Positions 1-5,927 of a stretch of 8,457 nucleotides of DNA are shown here, one piece after another. The position numbers and the translations under genes were made by a program. The stretch is from assembly GCA_023419055.1 (NCBI GenBank), contig JAEZYO010000571.1, positions 1-8,457 of the forward strand, in the 5' to 3' direction. The DNA is from Pseudomonadota bacterium (GTDB lineage: Bacteria; Myxococcota; Polyangia; Polyangiales; Polyangiaceae). Numbering within the stretch: position 1 is the stretch's first letter; each line of letters starts with the position of its first letter. A model generated the notes under the pieces. The model worked only from the letters and a program-made list of their open reading frames with translations. It had not been told where the DNA came from and made no database searches.

Positions 1-1161
1 GAGCACCGGCCAGCCTTCGGCGTTCCAGGTAACGGGCGCGAGCGCGGGCACTCGGCCGCCTGGGTAAGCGTCGATGAACCCGAGGTAGTACCAGTCGCCG
101 TTCTGCAGCTGGACCAGGCCGCCCTGATGCGGGACGCCGCCGCCCTGAATTGGGCCGGGCAGATTCAGCAGGAGCTCCCGGACCTCGTAGGGGCCGAACG
201 GATCGTCCGATTTCAGGATGTACTGGCCGTTCGCCGGGCGCGTGACGAAGATGTAGTACTTGCCGTCGATCTTGTAGAAGCGCGCTCCCTCGAGCGTCCC
301 GATGTTGGCCGGCGTCGAGAACACTTGTTTGTGCTCGACCTCGCTGAGGCCGTCCTCGCTGAGGCGGGCCACGCTGATCTGCGAGTTCCCGTAGGCGACG
401 TACATCGTGTCGTCGTCGTCGACGAGGAGGCCCGCGTCGTAGTAGCAGTTGTTGATCGCGGGGTGCTTGGTCCACGTGCCGTCGACGGACTGAGCGGTGT
501 AGACGTAGGTCTTCCCGAACTCGATACAGGCAATGAAATAGAAGGTCTGGTTGCTCTCGCGGTAGTTGAGCGTCGACGCCCAGGTCCCCTTCACGTAGGC
601 GTGACCGCCATCCAGATTGTACTTGCTCGAGAAATCGAGCACGGGCACCGCGTGGCCCGCGTACTCCCAGTTCACGAGGTCGAACGAGCGCAAGATCGGC
701 GCGCCCGGCGAGTAGTGCATGTTCGACGCGGTGTAGTAGAAGGTGTCCTCGACCCTGATGACGTCGATGTCGGCGAGGTCTTCCCAGAGCACGGGGTTCG
801 AGTAGGTCTCGGACGGGGGCCAGGGGCCGACGTAGCCACCGGCCCCCCCGGACGTGCTCGCTCCGGCCGAGCCACCTGCGCTCGTTGTCCCGCCCGTAGT
901 TCCCGCAGAGCCCCCCGTCGAGGCTCCGGCCGAACCCGCGACGGCGCTACCGCCCGTGCCCGCGCTCGCGCCGCCACTGCCGAGCGCACCGCCCGTCGCG
1001 GAAGCGCCCGATGTCCCACCCGTCCCAGCCGGAGGCGTTCCCGCCGTCCCATCGCTGCTCGGGTTGCTCTCCGAGCACGAGCTCGCGAAGGCGAGCGCGA
1101 GCGTCGAGAGGAAGCAAAGGCGTACCGCGCCGCTCGGCCGCTTGGGGCCGTTGACTCTCAT
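1..1161 (-). CDS. GH43-family glycosidase lipoprotein (beta-xylosidase/arabinofuranosidase type), C-terminus cut by window edge
   Basis: This exported glycosidase probably removes xylose or arabinose units from xylan-type hemicellulose at the cell surface. The frame gives 387 codons and is still open at base 1. Residues 1-28 form a signal peptide (basic start, then LALAFASSC) with Cys29 as the likely lipid anchor. Residues 30-112 are a Gly/Ser/Thr/Ala linker. From about 121 the five-bladed GH43 domain begins with SNPVL, then ADIDVIRV (D131, expected general base). YDAGLLVDDD holds D242 (expected pKa modulator) and LEGARFY holds E291 (expected general acid), so the triad looks intact. HQGGLVQ (345-351) and GDWYYLGF are also typical. 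Missing is the end of the blade domain and any C-terminal beta-sandwich. The ATG at 1161 is chosen because it gives a full signal peptide; an in-frame GTG lies two codons earlier, and the ribosome site (AAGAAG) is weak. It is divergent from the HTH gene. Family is fairly sure; subfamily (GH43_12-like?) and substrate are inferred. Confidence 0.9.
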   Translation of the reverse strand, partial: MRVNGPKRPSGAVRLCFLSTLALAFASSCSESNPSSDGTAGTPPAGTGGTSGASATGGALGSGGASAGTGGSAVAGSAGASTGGSAGTTGGTTSAGGSAGASTSGGAGGYVGPWPPSETYSNPVLWEDLADIDVIRVEDTFYYTASNMHYSPGAPILRSFDLVNWEYAGHAVPVLDFSSKYNLDGGHAYVKGTWASTLNYRESNQTFYFIACIEFGKTYVYTAQSVDGTWTKHPAINNCYYDAGLLVDDDDTMYVAYGNSQISVARLSEDGLSEVEHKQVFSTPANIGTLEGARFYKIDGKYYIFVTRPANGQYILKSDDPFGPYEVRELLLNLPGPIQGGGVPHQGGLVQLQNGDWYYLGFIDAYPGGRVPALAPVTWNAEGWPVL

Positions 1162-1223
1162 GCGCACGATTCTTCTTACGAGCGCTGCCCGCTCGGAAGC
1201 GGAGCCGTTTCACCCCACGGCGA

Positions 1224-1251
1224 TGCATACTTTTAGCGCGGGGAGGATCAA
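1224..1251 (-). promoter_or_regulatory. Weak sigma-70-like promoter candidate for the GH43 gene
   Basis: On the minus strand TTGATC (1251-1246) is followed after 16 bases by TATGCA (1229-1224). This would start transcription about 55 bases before the ATG at 1161. The -35 matches 4 of 6 consensus bases; the -10 is poor. It is reported mainly because its -35 lies inside the dyad at 1240-1263. Confidence 0.2.
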
Positions 1252-1263
1252 ATTCGCCTCCCC
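1240..1263. promoter_or_regulatory. Inverted repeat (possible operator) between the divergent GH43 and HTH genes
   Basis: GGGGAGG (1240-1246) and CCTCCCC (1257-1263) form a perfect 7-bp dyad with a 10-base, AT-rich spacer. It lies 79 bp from the GH43 start and 83 bp from the HTH gene start, nearly the midpoint of the 184-bp divergent intergenic region. The place suits an operator serving both genes. The neighbouring HTH protein is an obvious candidate ligand, but that is inference. Confidence 0.35.
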
Positions 1264-1345
1264 ACCCGCCCTTCGATAAGGCTTGTTTCAAACCGCGGAT
1301 TGCCTGAAAAAGTAGTATGAGCTGTCCTTTGCCACGGGAGCGCGC

Positions 1346-2341
1346 GTGAACCCGCAGATCCTCATCGACGCCATCGTGCGGCAAACGACCGTTCTCCTGG
1401 CGCGGCTCTCGACGGTCGAGGGAGTACGCTCCCCGCTCGGCCACATCGCGAACGAGGTGTTCGTCGGCCTCGTGACCGAGCTCGAAAATCAGGGGGTCAG
1501 CAACAAGGTCATCGCGGACATGTTCGGCATGGCGCTCCGCTCCTACCGGCAGAAGGTGCAGCGCCTGGGCGAATCGGTGACCACGCGTGGCGTGACGCTG
1601 TGGACGGCGGTCCAACGCTTCCTCGCCGAGCGCGGCTCGGCCACCCGCGCCGAATTGTTTGCAAGCTTTCAATACGATGAAGAGGCGTTTCTGCGAGGAA
1701 TCCTCAACGACCTCGTCGAGAGCGGGCTGATCGTGAGAACCGGTCGCGGCGACGAAACGCGCTACCGCATCGCTACTGCCGAAGAGATGCGTGACCTCGG
1801 CTCCTTCGCCGAGAGCCGGCCGCAAGACTCGAACGCAGCGCTGGTCTGGGTGCAGATCTACCGAGAAGGACCGCTCACCCTCGACCGGTTGGCGCAGCTC
1901 GTGCCGCTCCCCCACTCGGCGCTTCAGAGCGCCATCGAGGCGCTCGTCGCGGACGGCCGCGTGCGACGAGAAGAAGGTGAAGATGGTGAACGATTCGCAG
2001 CGGAGCACGTGCTCATCCCGGTCGGGGAGACGGCGGGCTGGGAGGCGGCGGTCGTCGATCACCACCGCGCCGTGCTGAACGCGCTCGCTGCCAAGCTGAC
2101 GAAGCGCACTCGGACGTCGACCTTGGCGGACGAGGTCGGCGGCACGACTCTCACGTTCGACCTGTGGCCCGGGCATCCGCACGAGCAGGAGGTCCGGAGT
2201 CTGCTACGCTCCACCCGCGCACAGGTGCTGCCGCTGTGGGAAAAAGTGGACGAGTACAGCCGCCAACACGCCGGAAGCGAGACTTATCAGGTGCACTACT
2301 ATTGCGGACAATACGTGGTCGAGGAAGAGGAGACGGGTTGA
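1346..2341 (+). CDS. Multi-HTH (winged-helix) putative transcriptional regulator
   Basis: This 331-aa protein is cytosolic, with no signal peptide or membrane segment, and probably binds DNA. Residues 50-74 (GVSNKVIADMFGMALRSYRQKV) read as a helix-turn-helix. Residues about 84-143 look like a winged helix (LFASF, LNDLVESGLI, then a TRYRI wing), and 164-210 repeats the pattern (LTLDRLAQLV, AIEALVADGRVRR). The C-terminal third (about 222-331) contains VDHHRAVLNALAAKL and WPGHPHEQEV and may be a dimerisation or sensing part. I do not recognise a named family; it resembles a conserved uncharacterised type I associate with Polyangiales. The GTG start at 1346 has GGGAG at 1336-1340, five bases upstream. 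The stop ends one base before the GH30-like ATG, so the two are almost surely co-transcribed and coupled; it may control that gene and the divergent GH43. DNA binding is likely, target unknown. Confidence 0.85.
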   Translation: MNPQILIDAIVRQTTVLLARLSTVEGVRSPLGHIANEVFVGLVTELENQGVSNKVIADMFGMALRSYRQKVQRLGESVTTRGVTLWTAVQRFLAERGSATRAELFASFQYDEEAFLRGILNDLVESGLIVRTGRGDETRYRIATAEEMRDLGSFAESRPQDSNAALVWVQIYREGPLTLDRLAQLVPLPHSALQSAIEALVADGRVRREEGEDGERFAAEHVLIPVGETAGWEAAVVDHHRAVLNALAAKLTKRTRTSTLADEVGGTTLTFDLWPGHPHEQEVRSLLRSTRAQVLPLWEKVDEYSRQHAGSETYQVHYYCGQYVVEEEETG

Positions 2342-2342
2342 T

Positions 2343-3992
2343 ATGCGTTTCGCATCCGTCCTCCTCGCGCTCACGCTCGCGGCGTGCAGCCCCTCGAATA
2401 GTCCGCAGACGGGGAGCCAGACGAACTGGCTCAAGAGCTGCGTCTCTTCGGTGGAGTGCGGCGTCGGCCTCGAGTGCGTCTGCGGCGCCTGCACGGCGAC
2501 GTGCCTGAGCGATCCCGCGTGCGCCGACCTTCCCGACGCGTCCTGCGTCGCGGCGAGTGACCGCGGCTCGATCGCGCTCTGTGACGGACAAGCTCCGCCC
2601 ATCAACCTCTGCCTCCCTCGCTGCGTCCAGGGCGCATGCGCCACGGGGACGAGCTGCATCGCCGGCGTCTGCATGCCTAGCGGCCCTACGGTCACGGATG
2701 TCACGATCGACGCCGACTCGCAGCATCAGACCTTGATCGGGTTCGGCGCATCGCTCGCGTACGCCGAAGACAGGATCGCCGCGCATCCGGACAACGAGGC
2801 CCTCTATGACCTCCTATTCGGGGACGCCGGCCTCGACATACTCCGCATCCGCAACCGCTACGACGACGGCGAGGATCCGCTGACCTCCACCAGCGAGATC
2901 ATCTCGGCCGTCGGCAAGCGGCTCGGCCACGCCCCGACGCTGTTCATGAGCTCTCCCACCCCGCCCGTCGCGCTCAAGGCGAACGCCTCACGCACGTGCG
3001 CCGGCGATCCGGAGACGTGCACGCTGGTCACACTCCCGAGCGGCGAGTTCGACTACGCAGGGTTCGCGGATTACTGGCGCTCGGCGCTCGAGGCTTACGC
3101 GACCGCGGGCATCACTCCGGACTACATCAGCATCCAGAGTCACCCCAACTGGATCGCTCCGTCGGACGTCGCGCTCGACGCCTGCCTCTTCTTGCCGGAA
3201 GAGGGCACGACGACCGTCTCCGTCGACGGCACGGACACGGAGGTCAGATATCCGGGTTATCGTGAGGCGCTCGACGAGGTGAAGAGCGCGATCGCCGACC
3301 TGCCCGTCGTGCCGCAGATCGGAGCGCCGGAGGCTGGTATCGAGGGTGTGCGGGATTTCGTGAGCCCACTCAGCGCGTCTGCTTTCGACGCTCTCGCCTT
3401 CCACGCCTACGGGGTCGATCCCGCCGCGGTGGACGCAGGGCCGCTCGAGGCCGTTCGCGACCTCGCCGAAGAGCGCAATCGGCCGGTGTTGCAGACCGAG
3501 ATGCAGACCGAAGGCATCGATACGGCGGTGATGATCCACTACGCCACCACTTCGGCGAACGCCGCCGCGTACCTTCAGAACGACCTCACCCTGCCCAACC
3601 CGGACAGCGCAGGGTTGGCGCTCGCGCTCCTGACGGACGACGACTTCGAGCTCCAGGACACGTACTACGCGTTTCTGCACTACGCACGGCGCACGGACCC
3701 GGGCTGGATCCGCGTCGAGGTGACGAATGGCTCTTCGGCGCTCCTGAGCTCGGCTTGGCTTGCCCCGGACCAGAGCGCGCTCACCGTCGTTCTCGTGAAT
3801 CCGAGCTCGGACGATCTCGAGACCAGGCTCGTCCTCCCGGAAGCGCTCGACGCCGCGCTGACGCGCACCGCCGTGACCCGGACGGTGTTCCGGGGGCTCG
3901 AGCGCTCCGCTTCCCTGGGCGCGCTGCCGGAGAGCGGGATCGTGCGGGTACCGAAGGGCTCGATCGCCACCGTCTCCTTCGAGAGCCGCTAG
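2343..3992 (+). CDS. GH30-like glycosidase lipoprotein with Cys-rich N-terminal module; acid/base Glu replaced by His
   Basis: This 549-aa exported protein has the GH30 (clan GH-A) plan. MRFASVLLALTLAAC is a lipoprotein signal with a good lipobox (LAAC, Cys15). Residues 33-110 hold 14 cysteines in CxxxxxCGxGLxC-like spacing, a disulfide-rich module placed where sister proteins carry a Gly/Ser linker. The barrel starts near 117 with HQTLIGFGAS (128-137), then GLDILRIRNRY and SSPTPPVALKAN. The family's QNEP after strand 4 reads QSHP here (265-268), so the expected acid/base Glu is His267. LQTEMQ (384-388) supplies a candidate nucleophile Glu386. Residues about 452-549 form the usual GH30 side beta-domain (WIRVEV, LTVVLVN). 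Family members hydrolyse xylan, glucosyl or fucosyl-type bonds; xylan is guessed from neighbours. The ATG is one base after the regulator's stop, with AGAGGAG about 10 bases upstream. It may be a carbohydrate-binding pseudoenzyme or use another proton donor. Fold assignment is good, activity uncertain. Confidence 0.85.
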   Translation: MRFASVLLALTLAACSPSNSPQTGSQTNWLKSCVSSVECGVGLECVCGACTATCLSDPACADLPDASCVAASDRGSIALCDGQAPPINLCLPRCVQGACATGTSCIAGVCMPSGPTVTDVTIDADSQHQTLIGFGASLAYAEDRIAAHPDNEALYDLLFGDAGLDILRIRNRYDDGEDPLTSTSEIISAVGKRLGHAPTLFMSSPTPPVALKANASRTCAGDPETCTLVTLPSGEFDYAGFADYWRSALEAYATAGITPDYISIQSHPNWIAPSDVALDACLFLPEEGTTTVSVDGTDTEVRYPGYREALDEVKSAIADLPVVPQIGAPEAGIEGVRDFVSPLSASAFDALAFHAYGVDPAAVDAGPLEAVRDLAEERNRPVLQTEMQTEGIDTAVMIHYATTSANAAAYLQNDLTLPNPDSAGLALALLTDDDFELQDTYYAFLHYARRTDPGWIRVEVTNGSSALLSSAWLAPDQSALTVVLVNPSSDDLETRLVLPEALDAALTRTAVTRTVFRGLERSASLGALPESGIVRVPKGSIATVSFESR

Positions 3993-4043
3993 CCCCTGGC
4001 GCTCGGGGGGCCTCTCCGGTCAGCCTGTAAGGGTTCAAAGCGC

Positions 4044-4059
4044 GGAGGAGAAAAAGGTG
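4044..4059 (+). promoter_or_regulatory. Strong Shine-Dalgarno before an out-of-frame GTG; possible leader ORF of the sigma factor
   Basis: GGAGGAG (4044-4050) is six bases from a GTG at 4057, a near-ideal ribosome site. The frame it opens (66 codons, stop at 4255-4257) is not the sigma-factor frame and overlaps the sigma gene by about 158 bases. The sigma gene's own start at 4100 has only a weak site. It could be a leader peptide, a delivery site for ribosomes, or chance. The peptide resembles no known protein and looks like shadow coding beyond 4100. Confidence 0.3.
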
Positions 4060-4099
4060 ACCTGCCTCTCGCCGCGCCACCCTGGCATGACTTGGATCG

Positions 4100-4591
4100 G
4101 TGAACGCGAGTATCGTCAGTCAGCGTTCGTTCTATTCCGACCTCTATCCGGTGGTCTCGCGCGTCGTCCGCGCCACACTCGGCTCCGACGCGGATCAGGA
4201 CGACGTGCTCCAGACAGCTCTGCTCGCGGTCTTCCGCAGCATCGGGAGCGTCCGTGAGTCCGCGAGCCTCGAAAGCTGGGTGGTCGCGGTGGCAGCGAAC
4301 ACGGCGCGACACGAGATCCGTTCCCGACGCCGGCGCCGCCGCACGCTGCAGGCGCTCGCGGAGAGCTCGATGATCACGAGCTACGAACCGGACTTCGAGA
4401 GCGCCCTGCGTCGCACGCGCGCCAAACAAGTTCTCGCGAGGATGCCTCCCGGAGAGCGCGAGGTGCTCACGCTCTGGCTCGCCGGCGCTGGGACAATTTC
4501 AGAGATCGCGCGTCACCTCGGCTGCTCGCTCTCCACCGCGAGGCGGCGCCTCGGGCGTGCGAAACGAGCACTCAATCGGACCTCGGCATGA
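4100..4591 (+). CDS. ECF-type RNA polymerase sigma factor (sigma-70 family)
   Basis: This 163-aa protein redirects RNA polymerase to specific promoters. Residues about 11-80 form region 2: DADQDDVLQTALLAVFRSI (31-49) is the core-binding helix and SLESWVVAVAANTARHEIRS (56-75) the -10 recognition part, followed by six Arg (76-81). Residues 108-160 form region 4, with REVLTLWLAGAGTISEIA and the recognition helix around SLSTARRRLGRAKRAL. There is no extra C-terminal domain. GTG 4100 is the only reasonable start, because an in-frame TGA lies at 4088-4090; its ribosome site is weak. The stop overlaps the next ATG (ATGA), so the sigma factor and the esterase lipoprotein are translationally coupled. 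It lies 107 bases after the GH30-like gene and may share that transcript. No anti-sigma gene is adjacent, which is unusual for the family. Which promoters it serves cannot be told from the sequence. Confidence 0.92.
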   Translation: MNASIVSQRSFYSDLYPVVSRVVRATLGSDADQDDVLQTALLAVFRSIGSVRESASLESWVVAVAANTARHEIRSRRRRRRTLQALAESSMITSYEPDFESALRRTRAKQVLARMPPGEREVLTLWLAGAGTISEIARHLGCSLSTARRRLGRAKRALNRTSA

Positions 4592-5658
4592 ACATCAACT
4601 CCCACCGAAAACGTGAGACTCGCGACTTCGAGCGCGCTTTGAAGCTCGCCATCGTCACGAGCCTCTTGAGCTTTTCGTGCTCCGATGAAAACGTCGCCAC
4701 GACCTCCGAAACCGGTCCCGGTACCGGCTCTACGAGTGGCGGCACTGCCGGGACTTCGAACGGAGAGAGCGGCTCGACCAACGGCGCCTCGGGCGGAGCT
4801 CCCAGCGCCGGCGGCACCGGAGGAGGAGGTGGTGGCGCTGGCGGAACGAGCCAGAGCGGCGCCGGCGGCACGGCAGGGACGGCCGGGTCCGGAGGTGCCC
4901 CGAGCGGGGGACAAGGAGGCGGTTCGGGGAGCGGCGGCTCGGGTCAGACAACGCCGACCTTCCACGTCTTTTTGTTGCTCGGTCAGTCGAACATGGCGGG
5001 CTATTCCAAAGCGGAGGAGGCGGACAAGGTCGAAGATCCACGCGTCAAAGTGCTCGGGTTCGACGACTGCGCGGAGACTGGTCGAGTCAAGGACGAGTGG
5101 GACACCGCTGCTCCGCCGTTGCATGAATGTTGGAACAGCGCGCTCGGCCCCGGCGACTACTTCGCAAAGACCTTGATCGAGGCCGTGGCCCCCGAAGACA
5201 CGATAGGCCTCGTGCCCTGCGCCATCAGCGGGGAGAAGATCGAGACGTTCCAGAAGGCGGGCGGCAGCAAGTACGGTTGGATCGTCGATCGCGCGAAGCT
5301 CGCGCAGCAAGCGGGCGGCGTGATCGAGGGCATCCTCTTCCACCAAGGTGAATCGAACTGCACCGACTCGAGCTGGCCCGACAAGGTCAAGACCCTGGTG
5401 AGTGATCTGCGGAACGACCTCGATCTCGGAGACGCGCCATTTCTCGCGGGCGAGCTCCCGTCCACGGGTAACTGCTCGGCGCACAACACCCTCGTCAACC
5501 AGCTACCCGGGCTCATCCCGAACGCGTTCGTCATCTCCGCGGCAGGGCTCGTCGTCGATCCAGCAGACACCACTTGGAATTTGCATTTCGACCATGATTC
5601 CCAAGTCACGTTCGGCCAGCGCTATGCGGCGAAGATGAAAGAAGCGCTGGGGCTCTGA
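4588..5658 (+). CDS. CE6/SASA-type SGNH acetylesterase lipoprotein (acetyl-xylan esterase-like)
   Basis: This 356-aa exported esterase probably removes acetyl groups from xylan or a similar sugar polymer. After a basic start and a hydrophobic stretch (LKLAIVTSLL) comes FSCSDE, where Cys31 is the likely lipid anchor, though the lipobox is not canonical. Residues about 38-121 are a Gly/Ser/Thr/Ala linker. The catalytic domain begins near 124: HVFLLLGQSNMAGY holds nucleophile Ser134, HQGESN (252-257) is the family's third block, and LHFDHDSQVTFGQRYA (332-347) holds the expected catalytic His333. The Asp normally three residues before this His is Trp330; D327 may stand in. Family members hydrolyse O-acetyl esters; xylan is inferred from the GH43 and GH30 neighbours. 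The ATG overlaps the sigma-factor stop by 4 bases and has no clear ribosome site of its own, which fits translational coupling. A sialate O-acetylesterase-like role is the main alternative. Confidence 0.88.
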   Translation: MNINSHRKRETRDFERALKLAIVTSLLSFSCSDENVATTSETGPGTGSTSGGTAGTSNGESGSTNGASGGAPSAGGTGGGGGGAGGTSQSGAGGTAGTAGSGGAPSGGQGGGSGSGGSGQTTPTFHVFLLLGQSNMAGYSKAEEADKVEDPRVKVLGFDDCAETGRVKDEWDTAAPPLHECWNSALGPGDYFAKTLIEAVAPEDTIGLVPCAISGEKIETFQKAGGSKYGWIVDRAKLAQQAGGVIEGILFHQGESNCTDSSWPDKVKTLVSDLRNDLDLGDAPFLAGELPSTGNCSAHNTLVNQLPGLIPNAFVISAAGLVVDPADTTWNLHFDHDSQVTFGQRYAAKMKEALGL

Positions 5659-5732
5659 GCGCCTTCTCTTCCTGACGCTCCGCACGAGCTCGTAAGACGC
5701 GAATACCAGCGAACCGTCACCAACCCTCTCAC

Positions 5733-5745
5733 GACGACTCTCGTC
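5733..5745 (+). repeat. Short inverted repeat, possible weak terminator of the esterase operon
   Basis: GACGA and TCGTC (5 bp) flank a 3-base loop, followed by ATTTC. It lies 75 bases after the esterase stop. The short stem and lack of a T-run make it a weak terminator at best. Confidence 0.2.
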
Positions 5746-5750
5746 ATTTC

Positions 5751-5783
5751 GCACGAATTTGGCATCGATCGGCCATATCGTGC
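5751..5783. promoter_or_regulatory. Interrupted dyad upstream of the PAS-AraC gene
   Basis: GCACGA (5751-5756) pairs with TCGTGC (5778-5783), and inside it TGGC (5760-5763) pairs with GCCA (5772-5775), around a centre ATCGATCG that is itself palindromic. It is an operator-like arrangement about 145 bases before the AraC start. Confidence 0.3.
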
Positions 5784-5795
5784 GCTGACTCACAT

Positions 5796-5818
5796 TCGTC
5801 GCGTCCGGTTCGCGACGA
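5796..5818. promoter_or_regulatory. Perfect 8-bp inverted repeat upstream of the PAS-AraC gene
   Basis: TCGTCGCG (5796-5803) and CGCGACGA (5811-5818) flank the 7-base loop TCCGGTT. No T-run follows, so it is more likely an operator or an RNA hairpin than an intrinsic terminator. It is the strongest of the row of dyads in the 5659-5927 gap. Confidence 0.4.
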
Positions 5819-5860
5819 GTGATCCAGTTTCGCGCGCAGGCGACGCGCTCGTGATGCACG

Positions 5861-5878
5861 CATCGAGTGGCCTCGATG
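5861..5878. promoter_or_regulatory. Perfect 7-bp inverted repeat close to the PAS-AraC start
   Basis: CATCGAG (5861-5867) and CTCGATG (5872-5878) flank a 4-base loop TGGC, ending 49 bases before the GTG at 5928. An overlapping smaller dyad, GATGC/GCATC, lies at 5853-5864. The position suits autoregulation by the AraC protein or a hairpin in the 5' leader. Confidence 0.35.
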
Positions 5879-5927
5879 GCAGTTAATCACCTTGCAGAAT
5901 AGCGGCGCGGCACGTAGGATTAATTGC

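Noticed and set aside
127..1236. Long plus-strand open frame (369 codons) opposite the GH43 gene
   Set aside because: Its product is low-complexity Arg/Val/Ala sequence, while the minus strand encodes a full GH43 domain with signal peptide and catalytic triad.
947..2182. Long minus-strand open frame (411 codons) antisense to the HTH gene
   Set aside because: Arg-rich, no domain, and it crosses both the GH43 start and the well-supported regulator gene. It is a shadow of high-GC coding DNA.
2988..3680. Minus-strand open frame of 230 codons opposite the GH30-like gene
   Set aside because: Composition is typical of an antisense shadow, without start context or domain.
3981..4016. Hairpin (GAGAG/CTCTC and GCCCC/GGGGC arms) at the end of the GH30-like gene, considered as a terminator
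   Set aside because: Arms are short and interrupted and no T-run follows; read-through to the sigma factor seems likelier.
4513..5484. Minus-strand open frame of 323 codons opposite the esterase
   Set aside because: No recognisable motif; the plus strand carries GQSNM and HQGESN blocks in order.
5657..5680. GAGCG/CGCTC inverted repeat at the esterase stop, considered as a terminator
   Set aside because: Only 5 bp with a 14-base loop and no T-run.
5892..5927. Upstream TTG start for the PAS-AraC protein (12 residues longer)
   Set aside because: No ribosome site before the TTG, while GTG 5928 has AGGA at eight bases.
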